Below, one piece after another: positions 10,010 through 19,805 of a DNA stretch of 64,000 bases (position 1 is the stretch's first letter; each line of letters opens with the position of its first letter). Position numbers and translations under genes: made by a program. Location of the stretch: positions 110,460-174,459 of the forward strand of contig JADDOH010000488.1 of assembly GCA_016648135.1 (NCBI GenBank), given 5' to 3'. The DNA is from Agrypnia vestita (taxonomy: Eukaryota > Arthropoda > Insecta > Trichoptera > Phryganeidae). The notes below the pieces were generated by a model, which ran no database searches, was not told where the DNA came from, and was given only the letters and a program-made list of their open reading frames with translations.

Positions 10010-10775
10010 AGTGATGGGTCCGCTCTGTACTCACTACTACAATGTAGTACTACACTACATTGAAGTGCACACTTCGCACATTTTGATGTGTAGTGCACAC
10101 TACAAACTACAAACACCAAAGTTATTGAAAGTATAAACTTCAAATAGTACACTTCATTTCAAAGCGAACACTACAAAGTACATACACTTCAAAGTTATCG
10201 AAAGTATGAGAAACACATTTGAAATAGTGTATTTTTACGTGAAATTTTTGGAAAGTTGATGTAGATATATGAAGAATTTTCTGGAATCTGTAACAACCCC
10301 CCCCCCATGGTTTGAAAATTTTTTGGAATCGAACGAAGAAATCTGTCTGGCGACCTTTTTTTTTTTTTTTTAGGTCGCCAAATGTTACTTTGGAGAAAAT
10401 ATCGTCACTTATTTAAATATTTTTGTCGTTGACCTTTTTTTTTTTTAGCTCGCTAAATTTTTATTTGGGAAAAAAATATTCATTTCATTTAAAAATCACT
10501 ATTACTTCATTTCATTACTTCACTTCATTATTATTACAATTACTTCATTTCATTACTTCACTTCATTACATTACTTCACTTCATTAATACTACAATTACT
10601 TCATTACATTACTTCACTTCATTAATACTACAATTACTTCATTTCATTACTTCACTTCATTAATACTACAATTACTTCATTACTTCACTTCATTTACTTC
10701 ACTTCATTTCGTAGTACTACAATTGTAGTGTACACTTTGTAGTCTTCAAACTGGTGAACGTGTGTGTGATTAACT
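10010..10775 (+). repeat. GTAGTAC-rich repeat, plus copy
   Basis: Begins TAGTGATGGGTCCGCTCTG and is the inverse of 3843-4325, ending at CTGGTGAACGTGTGTGTG. The interior has two T tracts and then a degenerate array of TTCATTACTTCACTTCATTA units (about 10500-10710). No coding capacity. Confidence 0.6.
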
Positions 10776-10809
10776 AAAATGATTTTGGGTAGTGGTAAAA
10801 TTAAATTGT

Positions 10810-11039
10810 GATGCTAAGTGTATCTCTAATCTACCAAATAAACTGAGACAAACAGAGAGCTTACCGCAGTTCAAAAAACAACTAAAGACGCATTTGTTTA
10901 GACAACCTATAGAATCAGACCGTTACATCACTAGGTAATGTTTCCCACCCCTAGTATGCACTCCGCGAAAATACCCGATTCTTTCTAGCACTCCCAACTA
11001 TTATAGTTTTAAATGTTAGTTCCATTTTATTTGCATGTC
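10810..11039 (+). pseudogene. LINE 3' end, left half (Rex/CR1-like)
   Basis: The frame SNLPNKLRQTESLPQFKKQL continuing KTHLFRQPIESD is the extreme C-terminus of the LINE also present at 26532-26900 on the minus strand. The 3' UTR is interrupted at 11039 by the hAT element and resumes at 12590. Confidence 0.7.
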
Positions 11040-11047
11040 ATCTAGCG

Positions 11048-12581
11048 CAGTGGTTCCCAAAGTTGACAGGACCGCGAACCGCCAAATTTTTTTTTAAATT
11101 TTCGGGACCCACCTCCTGCCTTTTATTTTCCAAATACATTTTGCAACTAGACTGTTCAATTATGAAAAAAGAAAAACGTCCAAATATATCGAAACTTTTA
11201 ATTACAAAAAATATTAATATGTGATATTTTAATGGAAGGATGCATTTGTTGCCTATTTCTTGACATAGCAGCTTAGCGTCGACTTCAATTTCAGTCACTT
11301 TTAATCGCAGTGACTTCGATACGTGCGATTTATTTTTGTATTTAGTCTTATTAGAAATCTCACCTCACATAAGCACGTGGTAGTGAAGGGGAGGTGGACT
11401 TCCATGGCTTCGTTAGAAAAGCAGGCATAAATATCACCATCTAAAAGTCAGAATTATTATGAATGTAAAGAAGTCAAAAGTAATGGTATTCGAGAAGGAG
11501 GAAAGTAAGACAACGTGTGAAATACTAGTAGGCAATGAATGTTTGGAACAAGTAGATGAGTTTGTGTACTTGGGAAGTATGTTCGATAGAAGAGGGAATG
11601 TTGAGAAAGATATAGAGAGGAGAGTGACTGCCGGGAATAGGGTGAACGGTGCTTTGAATGCAATAATTTCTAATAGAAATATGTCTACCGAGGCAAAACT
11701 GGCGGTACATAATGGAGTTCTGGTACCGACACTAATGTATGGAAGTGAAGCCTGAAGAGGAACGAAAGTAGATTGAATGCAGTGGAGATGAGGTCCCTTA
11801 GACGTATGTGTGGTAAATCCATGTATGATAGAGTAAAGAATGAAGATATTAGGAATGAATGTAAAGCTGATCGTAGCATAATACAGAGAATAAAAATAGG
11901 GTCGCTCAGGTGGTTTGGGCATGTTGAGCGAATGAATGAGGAAAGAATGGTAAGAAAGATATATGATGCAAGTGTTGACGGCGCCAGAAAAAGAGGGCGA
12001 CCACGGAAGACGTGGCATGACCAGATTAACCAGATACTGGAAGATGGTCCTGTTAGAAGTCTGAAAAACCGTCGAGCTTGCATGCGAAGATGTATGAATG
12101 TAGACGAAGCGAAAGTTGTATGTCAGGACAGAAGAGTATGGCGCTCTATCCTCTCTGCCTACCCCCTCGGGGAAACGGCGTGATGGTAAGTAAGTAAGTA
12201 AGTAAGTAAAAGTCAGAATTTTTCTAATTGCTCGCGATTAAAAGTATTTTTCAGCGACGTATCTTCTGATAAATCAATGAGCTCTTCACTTGTTTTTATT
12301 GACATTTCAGTCGGTATGTTGTCTTGAAATGGATTTTAAATCCAGTTTATCCTGTTGAACTTTTTCACCCCTTCTTCGAAGTAGGCGTTAAATTTATTTT
12401 TCAACTCAGTTAAATGAGTGAAAATTACAGACACCACATTGATATCTAGTTGCACTTCGTTTTCTATAATAAACATGACATGACCAGGACGAGACGTGTT
12501 GCGCGGTGTTGTGACTGCGACCCACCTAATATCCGCTCGCGACCCACCAGTGGGTGGCGACCAATAGTTTGGGAAACACTG
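11048..12581 (-). mobile_element. Decayed hAT transposon
   Basis: The ends are CAGTGGTTCCCAAA on the left and TTTGGGAAACACTG on the right. They are flanked by 8 bp duplications ATCTAGCG (11040-11047) and ATCTAGTG (12582-12589), the hAT signature. It sits in the 3' UTR of a LINE that continues on both sides. On the minus strand at about 12400-12450, HLTELKNKFNAYFEEG resembles the middle part of hAT transposases of the GTF2IRD2/ZBED type. No intact transposase remains. RTE-B is inserted inside. The paired GACCGCGAACC / GGGTGGCGACC subterminal stretches are visible. Confidence 0.8.
11456..12207 (+). pseudogene. RTE-B: 5'-truncated RTE copy with clear target duplication
   Basis: Nearly identical to the last 750 bases of RTE-A, from NVKKSKVMVFEKEE to GRPRKTWHDQ and the (TAAG)n tail. 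It is flanked by a 13-base duplication, AAAAGTCAGAATT, at 11443-11455 and 12208-12220, so the insertion inside the hAT element is exactly bounded. It keeps the G missing from RTE-A near 7784. It has its own 10 bp deletion near 11754 (SEAWSWQ becomes SEA plus stop). Confidence 0.9.
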
Positions 12582-12589
12582 ATCTAGTG

Positions 12590-12702
12590 AATTAGTATGT
12601 AATAGTAAATAAGTGTTTTTATTCAGTAAGTTGTTTTGTGTGAAGCGCCCCCCACGAAAACGGCGCTATACAAATGATTCAATTATTATTATTATTATTA
12701 TT
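12590..12702 (+). repeat. LINE 3' end, right half, with (ATT)n tail
   Basis: Continues the UTR broken at 11039: GTGTGAAGCGCCCCCCACGA, AACGGCGCTATACAAATGAT, then a TTA microsatellite at 12686-12702. The minus-strand relative ends the same way near 26262-26300 (GGCGCTATACAAATTATC read on the minus strand). Confidence 0.7.
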
Positions 12703-12854
12703 ATGGAATCTTCTGTATAGGGATTGTCACTTTGCGAATGTTCGGGTATGATCTACTGAATTCTAAAACTTTCTAATAATTTTTAATGATTCTAAAACGT
12801 CCCGAGTGCCGGAAAATCCTCGATTATGTGTATTTTTTCTGTTTCTATATCATC

Positions 12855-13285
12855 ATCATCACATCACTCTTGGCACAACGACCCCTGGTGGGTCTTGGCC
12901 TCCTCGAGAGTCTTCCTCCACTCGTCTCGGTCTAGTGCCAGCTCTCTCCAGGTCAGGAGCTCCGAGGCAGAGATGTCTTTGAGGACGTTGTCGCTCCATC
13001 TTAGTTTTGGCCTTCCTAAGCTCCTTCGCCCTATCGGCCTTGAGTTCAGCAGGGACTTTGGTGCTCGGACATTCTCTCCACATGACCCAGCCACCGAAGT
13101 CTTCCCAGTTTTATAAATTTTGTGACGTTTGGCTCCTTAAACAGAGTATAGAGCTCATTGTTGTCACGTCTGCACCAAAGTGCGTCTTCTAGAACCGGTC
13201 CGAATATACGCTACAAAATTTTCCTTTCAAGAATGTTCAGTGCTCGATCATTCCTCTTAGTTAGTTTCTCTTTCTACAGTCTCGT
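12855..13285 (-). pseudogene. LINE RT C-terminus, minus strand, degraded
   Basis: Read on the minus strand: ERKILQRIFGPVLEDALWC, RRDNNELYTLFKEPNVTKF and IKLGRLRW. Then, in another frame, RSLGRPKLRWSDNVLKD, WRELALDRDEWRK and EEAKTHQG. This is the common insect LINE tail (RIFGP ... LGRLRW.GHV.RM ... GRPK.RW.D.V..D). A frameshift or deletion separates the halves near 13085-13110. No RT core remains. Confidence 0.75.
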
Positions 13286-13508
13286 GATAATGTATTTATA
13301 ATTTAAATATAAGTTGCTAACAACAGAACCAAAGAGTATGCCCACTGCACGCCACTGTTAATTACGTATAATATTCATACCTAGAATGCTAAACCAGTAC
13401 AACGAGGTCACGTCATGTAACCCCAACATCGACATATTTCACATGACACAACCTCAGTTTAAGAGAGAAATTATATCGCTCCTGACCGAAAATAGTTTGA
13501 GCGTGTAA

Positions 13509-13653
13509 GGCCCGTTTGTTTCAAGTTCGATCAAAGTAAGCGTTCTTTTAAAGCGGAGATTTTTACGTTCTCCACCAATCAGGCGATCCGTTTTCGTAAA
13601 AATCTACGCTTTAATCGACCGCTTACTTTAATCGAACTTGAAACAACCGGGCC
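13509..13653. mobile_element. PIF/Harbinger-type MITE, 145 bp
   Basis: Terminal inverted repeats GGCCCGTTTGTTTCAAG and CTTGAAACAACCGGGCC extend, with few mismatches, to about 65 bases each, so the unit is almost one hairpin. It is flanked by TAA on both sides (13506-13508, 13654-13656). A 3-base TAA/TTA duplication with GGCC-type ends is typical of PIF/Harbinger MITEs. Confidence 0.85.
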
Positions 13654-13856
13654 TAAGACGGATTCTTCAGAAATCAACCTAAACAAAAATTTTATAGCCA
13701 TAAAGCGCGGGTACACATTTTCTGACTTAGTTGACCTAGGAGCCTACACGCCTATTATGTCGTGCGGAGAGTGTGAACTTCGTTCATCTTGTAAGCACTT
13801 ATTGTAGTATACTTATATTGTTTTATTTTATTGTATTATCGTAATTTGTAACTGTC

Positions 13857-14624
13857 AAGCCATGTATTCACTAGGAGACAAATTGTCCCTCAACAGCACG
13901 CGCGGCATAGAGTCTACGTGACGTTGCAACGTCGTGTACTGTTCCGCGACCTCGCGCACAACATAGCGCGGCATTTCTACGTGCCGTGGCAACGTTGCCA
14001 TGCGCACGGTACCCGAGCGTACTCACTGCAACATTCCGCGGAGCGTCAGTACCACGTGGTATGTTTACAAGTGAATACGCATGCGCTGTATCTGTCAAGA
14101 TGACAATGCGGGGAAACGAAATCGTTCTTGAACTGATCGAGCTGTATCGATCGAAGATCGCATAGAATGTCCGTCCTTCTTTCTCTTTGCAGTAAATAAT
14201 TTCGCATTCTCCTCTTTTTTCTCCTCTTACTTTTCGATAAACTCATTAACATAAACAGATACGCGGCTATCATCATAACCTCATAGGGCGATATATTTCC
14301 GCGACGTCTGGAAAACAATAATTATTTGCAAAAAGGACCTTGTTTTTAATAATATTCAATTTACTACAATAAAACCTCGTTAATTTGAAATTGTGACCCA
14401 AAAAAACATTTCGAATTGCGCGGAACCCCGTTTTCGCCAAATGAGACACCGCAGCTGTCATCCACAACCTCATCGGATGACATTTCCGCGACAAGATATG
14501 CGAGTCCCGGTGTGTACACGTCAAATGACCGCGTCATTGTCCCCGAAACATGAGCGTAGATGTTGATGCGACATGTCGAGCGGAATGTTTCGCGATTTGT
14601 CCCCTAGTGAATACATGGCTTAAT
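13857..14624. mobile_element. TIR element with GC-rich interior
   Basis: Inverted ends AAGCCATGTATTCACTAGG (from about 13857) and CCTAGTGAATACATGGCTT (to about 14622) extend inward through GACAAAT. The subterminal region is rich in short palindromes such as GACGTTGCAACGTC (13920-13933) and in GCGG/CCGC motifs. ORFs inside are short and unrecognised. A 14365-14440 stretch resembles a pogo-type end. Target duplication and superfamily are unresolved. Confidence 0.65.
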
Positions 14625-14779
14625 AATCACCCTGTCCTAAATGACTATCCATTAGGGTCATTCTGACCTGTCGATAGTCTTTAAATTAAAAAATAAATAT
14701 AATTTCGTTCTTTAACTGAGCCCGAATCGAGGATATTTATATTTTTACTGGCCCAAAACACCTGTTATAAATGTTTTTA

Positions 14780-15020
14780 TGTCGTCATCGCGGGGGCGGG
14801 ATATTGGGGAATGGAGGCCCCGGATACAAAGCCTCCCCCGCTTGTCACAATCCCCCAATAAGTGGCCGGTAAATCACAACCTTGATCCTTTTTCCCCTTT
14901 GTCTTTTCCTGCCCCTCCACTCGCCGTCTGCGGCTGGCAGTGGACACGCAAGGGGTCAAACTCCATTTTAAAATATCAGATGCTGGTCGCGACACGACCC
15001 GCGTGTTCGTAATAAAGTAA
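14780..15020. promoter_or_regulatory. GC-rich single-copy island
   Basis: Starts with CGGGGGCGGGATATTGGGGA and contains CCCCCAATA inverted against it nearby. It has no repeat partner in the window and no convincing frame. A regulatory role is suggested by composition only. Confidence 0.25.
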
Positions 15021-15039
15021 AAAAAATATTACAATTTTT

Positions 15040-15572
15040 ACTCCCTTTATATTAACTCGTGGCGTCTGCTTGCTTGCCGTCAACAAAAACTTTGGATCGA
15101 TTTTTGACCTTTTTCCCGTGATTCAATCGAGCTGAAACTTGGCAAGTAGACTCGTGGCGACGATCAAGAAGATCCATCAAATTTTCGTTTAAAAAAATTG
15201 ATAATTATGGTATAATTTCGGATTTTTAGAAATTTTATTGGTTTTTTCAAATTGGAATCATTAGAAAAGTTTGATTACGGCGGCGCGATAACGTCGCGGA
15301 ATATTTTCTAAATTTGAATTACTCCGTCGGTATGCATAATAGGTACTTTACTACGAATGTCGAAAATCTAAATTGACTGGCAAATGTTTTTAGAATTTAA
15401 TCTTCAAAGCATGAAGTGTCTTATCAAAGCTCAAAACATCTGACATTTTAGAAATATATTAAATTACTCTAAGTTTAGTGTTATGTTATATGTTTTAATT
15501 CGTCTTTAATTGTTGTTATATTTTACAAAGAAAGGGAGTATAATAAAAACTTGGTTTTTATGGGTTACTTTT
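15040..15572 (+). mobile_element. Family E repeat, copy E3 (full)
   Basis: A complete copy: ACTCCCTTTATATTAACTCG at the left, the GGATCGATTTTTGACC core, then AAAGGGAGTATAATAAAA and the TTGGTTTTTATGGGTTAC hairpin end. It is close in sequence to E1 and E5, so it is a good reference copy. Confidence 0.85.
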
Positions 15573-15698
15573 TTTTCAGTATATTCAAATTTTTAAGAGC
15601 ACAATTACTAGATTTTGTCGCCATACAGATCATCATAAATTAATATAAATTATACATGTCTCACAGGGACGAATGGAAGTTTTCTTTGGCCGTTTACA

Positions 15699-16165
15699 GG
15701 GCTCACGCAATGTCATCGGCCGGCTTAAGTGATGACTTTACACAATGTAGTAGCGAAGTAGACCCTAGAGCGGCTCGATGATCTGGGGGACGCGTGAGCT
15801 TCATTATGCGCTCTTTAACGGTAGAGAAAGTACAAATTAAGTTTCTGAGACATCTGCACACAAAAGAGTACGGTCAACGTGTCAAAATCAATCTCACTTT
15901 TCACAATAAATCTCAAATTTGTCATTCCCATAATTGAGGGCAGAAATAAAAATATAACTCACGTATAACTCACGAACAAGTTGTAAGATATATACATCCA
16001 AAATGTTTATAGATGTGGTAGTGTATTACGGGTGGAATCGGTGAACGTTACATTGTTTACAGTGATCGCTTAAGCCAGCCGTACGATAGGTCGTAAGCTT
16101 TCTATATTATAACTTTCCCATATTAAAATGGCTTCGCCTCTATGAGACATCTATGATTATACATA
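15699..16165. mobile_element. Family K inverted-repeat element, copy 2
   Basis: The left block CGGCTTAAGTGATGACTTTA (about 15722-15741) is inverted against CGATCGCTTAAGCCAGCC near 16063-16080, followed by the family tail ACTTTCCCATATTAAAATGG. The interior is about 300 bp and contains a LINE fragment (15775-15870). Shorter than copy 1 but with the same ends. Confidence 0.6.
15775..15870 (+). pseudogene. Small LINE RT fragment
   Basis: Reads SLTVEKVQIKFLRHLHTKEYG, a diverged relative of the 8940-9376 fragment (SLMVEKVQKKFLRYLYMREYG). Only about 30 codons survive. Confidence 0.55.
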
Positions 16166-16234
16166 TATATCTTGATTATATTTATATTAAAATTTAGACA
16201 ATCAGGAACTTTATATTCATTGTTTAGAGTTATT

Positions 16235-16460
16235 TATACTAATATATAAAGAGGTAAAGTTTGTAAGGTTAGGTTAGGTTAGGTTAGGTTAGGTTTGTAA
16301 AGTTTGTAAGGTTAGATGTAGCAAGTAATCTCCGAAATTACTCATCCGATTTCGAAAATTCTTTCAGCAATATTTAGAATAGACTTTCAGGGCGGACATT
16401 GGCTATATATTATATATTTATTTATTTAAAGCCCTTACAGGCTTTTACGAAATATATAAA
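16235..16460 (-). repeat. Family T repeat, copy 2, with interrupted TTAGG run
   Basis: Begins ATACTAATATATAAAGAGGT and AAAGTTTGTA, then the CCGATTTCGAAAATTCTTTC core. Between AAGTTTGTAA and a second AAAGTTTGTAAGGTTAG lies a (GGTTA)n run. Sequence to about 16660 is AT-rich with a GACAGACAGACTGACGGACG run, also common in such repeats. Confidence 0.65.
16267..16295 (+). repeat. Interstitial (TTAGG)n
   Basis: Five perfect GGTTA units inside a family T copy. TTAGG is the ancestral insect telomere repeat; five units are too few to imply a former telomere. Short CCTAA runs also occur at 32817-32828, 32974-32999 and 39855-39875. Confidence 0.8.
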
Positions 16461-16689
16461 ATAAAAAAATCACACAAGACAGACAAGTATTTACTTATAT
16501 AAAAAAGAAAATATTTTTTTTTTTACGTTTCTTTAGAAAAAAGGGAAACAAAAAAGAAAAATACATTTTTTTACTATAAAGAAGTTACGAAGACAGACAG
16601 ACTGACGGACGGACGAACGGACAGACAACGTATTGTTATAATTGAGATAATATTTTATTTTTTAAAGCAAGATTAAATACGTAATTGAA

Positions 16690-16955
16690 TTCGTAGGGTG
16701 GCTACCACCGTACCGTGCTCCGCAGAGGAGCTCGCTGGAGCAGGCCTCATGAATAATTTTACCATTTAAAATGGAAATCGCGAGCCTCCCTTTGACAGGG
16801 AAAGAGAGGCCATTGTTCTGCTGTCACGTGTGCTTATTTCTAATGGTTCCGCTCTAAAGGTGGCTGTGCAGCACCTTCTGGAGCTCTTCCTGCTGCGGTC
16901 TTGGTCCATTCTATTGAAGACTAGTTTACCCGCTTTACTCACTTACCACCACTGT
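16690..16955. other. Moderately GC-rich segment of unknown nature
   Basis: Sequence such as GAGGAGCTCGCTGGAGCAGG without a frame longer than about 50 codons. It lies just upstream of a LINE fragment and could be its degraded upstream part. Not recognised. Confidence 0.25.
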
Positions 16956-16959
16956 CCTG

Positions 16960-17215
16960 TCACCAGTGATGACGTATGGAGCGGAGACTATGGCCCTTAC
17001 AAATGAAGGTGTAGAAAAGCTCAAATGCACGCAACGATCCATGGAGAGATCCATGCTTGGAGTAAGAAATTAGTGGATATCACGGACAGTGCAGCGAAGC
17101 TAAAATAGCAATGGGTAGGATGCTACAAGATGGCCTCCCAGAGTTCTGAAATGGAGGCCTTGGGAGAATAAAAGAAGCATCGGAAGACCTCAAAAGAGAT
17201 GGACCGACGATGCCC
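16960..17215 (+). pseudogene. LINE RT C-terminus, plus strand, left part
   Basis: Reads MTYGAETMALTNEGVEKLKC and QRSMERSMLGVRN. After frame breaks it reads RVLKWRPWENKRSIGRPQK and RWTDD. This is the YGAETW.L......L...QR.MER.MLG ... GRP..RW.DD tail of an RTE/CR1-like LINE. The final part of the family (GWKGMEEACIQQW) is found at 17640-17700, after a minus-strand LINE piece. Confidence 0.65.
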
Positions 17216-17219
17216 TGTC

Positions 17220-17612
17220 GGGTCCCCCCGATCATCTGGTGGAAAGTTTCCCTGTCCAGGGCAGTGCGGAACAACTCTTTCACGCTTCCTATTCCGGTCC
17301 ACTCTCGGATGTATCCAAGCCAGGAATGCCGCCTCCTTCCGACCCCTCTGTGACCCTCGATCTTCCCCTTCATGACTATCTGAAGAATGAAGTACTTTTC
17401 ACCTTTCATTATATGACCAAAGTATGAAATTTTACGGAGCTTTACCGTGTTGAGTAACTGTCTGTTTGTATTTGCTCTACGTAAAACTTCAACATTACTA
17501 GTCATGTCGGTCCAGGATATCTTTAACATTTTACGATGTATCCACATTTCGAACGCCTCTAGGCGATTTAGAGTAGTCACCTTCAGCGTCCATGAAGCAT
17601 GGACGCTGAAGG
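17220..17612 (-). pseudogene. Minus-strand LINE fragment inserted in another LINE
   Basis: Minus-strand frame: WTLKVTTLNRLEAFEMWIHR, KMLKISWTDMTSNVEVLRRA, KISYFGHIMKGEKYF, GRRRHSWLGYIREWTGI. This is the same family as the plus-strand LINE at 29696-31490. It divides the plus-strand LINE of 16960-17715. Its 5' end is a perfect hairpin (17580-17616) with arms CACCTTCAGCGTCCATG and CATGGACGCTGAAGGTG. Confidence 0.75.
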
Positions 17613-17615
17613 TGA

Positions 17616-17725
17616 ATAAATGGCTACAATTAGTAAATAACAAGGAAGGATGGAAGGGCATGGAAGAGGCCTGTATCCAGCAGTGGATAGACGAAGGCTG
17701 ATGAAGAAGAAGAAGAAGACTGTTC
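17616..17725 (+). pseudogene. LINE RT C-terminus, plus strand, right part
   Basis: Reads NKEGWKGMEEACIQQWIDEG then TGA, and a GAA-rich tail (17703-17720). It is the normal continuation of the RTE/CR1-like fragment ending at 17215. A minus-strand relative, read from 36630-36975, has the same order without interruption. Confidence 0.65.
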
Positions 17726-18035
17726 TGCCTGTCTGTCCTGACATACAACTCTCTCCCCATCCACATTCATACATCTTCGCATGCAAGCTCGCCGGTTGTT
17801 GAGGCTTCTAACGGGACCATCTTCCATTATCTGGTCTATATGGTCATGCCACGTCTTCCGCGGTCGCACTATCTTTCTGGCACCGTCAACATTTGCGTTA
17901 CATATTTTTTTACCATTCTTTCCTCATTCATTCGCTCAACATGCCCAGACTACCTGAGCCACACATACATCTGAGAGTTCTCATCTCCGATGCACTCAGT
18001 CTGCTTTGATTCCTCTTCTGCCAGCTCCAGGCTTT
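17725..18035 (-). pseudogene. RTE-like copy, minus strand, diverged
   Basis: On the minus strand: RPRKTWHDHIDQIMEDGPVR then SLNNRRACMRRCMNVDGERV, and fragments of the region around RMNEERMVKKYVTQ. It belongs to the same family as RTE-A/B but has small deletions. It starts immediately after the GAA-rich tail of the neighbouring LINE. Confidence 0.75.
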
Positions 18036-18049
18036 AGTAACTTAGTAAC

Positions 18050-18215
18050 TTTTAGGCATATCAATTTGTGTATTAACCTTAACATGTAGGTACATGTCGT
18101 CGTGGACTTTTTTATAAAAAATTTGAGTGCTACCTCTTCTCTATACAAAATATTTTAAATATCTCTTACCGTTAACGCAGCGTTCGTAAAAAACGCATCG
18201 CTCGACCGTTTTTCA
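18050..18215 (+). repeat. Family T repeat, copy 3 (head part)
   Basis: Contains AAATATCTCTTACCGTTAAC, GCAGCGTTCGTAAAAAACGC and ATCGCTCGACCGTTTTT, shared with 25145-25363 and 36060-36130. Confidence 0.65.
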
Positions 18216-18314
18216 TCGAATTTGTTATTAACATCGAATTAGCAAAGACCCACAAATGTATCATTCGGATCATCAACAAAAGATCGCGAATGTTCCTTAT
18301 CATCATCTTCATCA

Positions 18315-18600
18315 CCTTGTCCTAGTAGGGTCGGGGGCCCAAAGACTCGACAAGGTGCTTCCATGTTCCCCTGTCTCGCGCTGCTTCTGTATGAGTCAAC
18401 CAGTCTAGACCCATTCTGTTTTCGTATACATTTTTCTGTTGCCTCTCCCAGCTAAATCTGGGGCAACCCACCAGCCGTCTACCTTCCGGGGTTGCCAGGA
18501 GGATTCTTCTTGGTATTCGTTCCTCTGGCATTCTTAGCGCATGTCCAAGCCTCCTCAATTGTGTTTTTTCTATGTGTAGGAGGGGGGATCCACGCCGAGT
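18315..18600 (-). pseudogene. LINE RT C-terminus, minus strand
   Basis: Reads LLHIEKTQLRRLGHALRMPE, RIPRRILLATPEGRRLVGCP and GLDWLTHTEAARDRGTWKHL, ending VESLGPRPY at 18322. This widespread animal LINE tail has an LRW.GH..RM-type block followed by RP...W and RD...W. The copy is open for about 95 codons. Confidence 0.75.
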
Positions 18601-18654
18601 GTGTGCCTTATATCGGCACTTGTCGCTCGTTCTTGATCTGAGGCAATTATTATA

Positions 18655-19197
18655 ATTAAAACCATACAAGTGAACGAGTTTGTGTATTTGGGAAGTATGT
18701 TTAGTAGAGACGGCAAGGCTGAGAATGATATCGAAAGGAGAGTAACTGCGGGAAACAAAGTTAATGGTGCACTAAATGCAATTATGGCCAATAAGAATCT
18801 GTCAAAAGAAGCAAGACTAGCGGTACATAATGGCGTTCTAGTGCCAACCCTTATGTATGGAAGTGAAGCCTGGAATTGGCAAAAGAGGAATGAAAGTAGA
18901 CTGAATGCGGTTGAAATGCGGTCACTAAGACGCTTGTGTGGAAAATCTTTGGTCGATAGAGTGAGGAATGAACAAATTAGAAGTGAATGCAATGCTAGCT
19001 GTAGTGTGGTAGATAGAATAAAGAAAGGAGTGCTGAGATGGTTTGGTCATGTGGAACGTATGAACGAGGAAAGGATGGTTAAGAAAATATATGAGGCGAA
19101 TGTTGAAGGCAATAGGAATAGAGGGCGTCCGCGAAAGACCTGGCACGATCAGGTACTACAAGTATTTGAGGATGGCCCTGTTAAAAACCATACTTAA
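18655..19197 (+). pseudogene. RTE-like copy, plus strand, second subfamily
   Basis: Reads EFVYLGSMFSRDGKAENDIE, VLVPTLMYGSEAWNWQKRNE, RLCGKSLVDRVRNEQIRSE, LRWFGHVERMNEERMVKK and GRPRKTWHDQVLQVFEDGPV, then stops. It differs steadily from RTE-A (RLCGKSLVDRV against RMCGKSMYDRV), so it defines a separate subfamily shared with 40432-40783 and 53000-53395. It lacks the expected SLNNRRACMRR end, so it is truncated at 3' as well. Confidence 0.8.
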
Positions 19198-19199
19198 AA

Positions 19200-19605
19200 A
19201 ATTATACAATAACAAAACTGCAAAAAATAGAATTCAACGAACACGGGTTACAAGGTAAGCAAGAAAACATAATTTTGTTCTGCCTAACATGAATCTTTTG
19301 GGCAAAGACACATTAATTTTACTGCCCCTCGTGTCTTCAATTAGTTGTCTAAAAAAACTAAGGCAAGTTAATCTGTAAAACTAGGCCATAGTAAAAACAA
19401 AATTAAAAAATGGCTAAAAATTCAAGAAGAAAGTCTGCTGAGAAAGGTGATCCACCCATGAACCAATATTTAATGTTTTCTACTCTTTTGTATTTAATAT
19501 CATTAAAATATTTAATTGTTGATTATAACTGCCCCAGAACAGGTTTAACCTAGTGGGGCGTTATAAGCCTATTTAAAAAGTGTGATATATTAATGGCGAT
19601 CATAT
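19200..19605. other. AT-rich segment, nothing recognised
   Basis: No frame, repeat partner or structural signal stands out. Confidence 0.3.
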
Positions 19606-19609
19606 AAAT

Positions 19610-19805
19610 AAAAGAAAATTAACAAATTTAGTTGTAAAATAGGTCACCAGGAAGCGCCCTTTTATTTAAATGGGATAATATATAGCCTGTTACACCCCGA
19701 ATGTCTAAATATTGGTGAAAGAATTTTTGAAATCGGATGAGTAGTTTTGGGGATTATCTCCTACGTCCAAACTTACAAACTTTACCTTTTCATATTTTAG
19801 TATAG
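19610..19805 (+). repeat. Family T repeat, copy 4 (tail part)
   Basis: Reads TTAGTTGTAAAATAGGTCAC, GCGCCCTTTTATTTAAATGG, ATTGGTGAAAGAATTTTTGA, AATCGGATGAGTAGTTTTGG and AAACTTACAAACTTTACC. This is the opposite orientation to copies 1 and 2. Confidence 0.7.

Noticed and set aside
14365..14440. pogo-type transposon end (AAAACCTCGTTAATTTGAAA)
   Set aside because: Only one pogo-like end is visible inside another TIR element; no second end or TA flank could be established, so it is mentioned there but not listed.
16267..16295. A true telomere or chromosome-fusion scar
   Set aside because: Only five TTAGG units lie inside a dispersed repeat; short runs occur elsewhere too.
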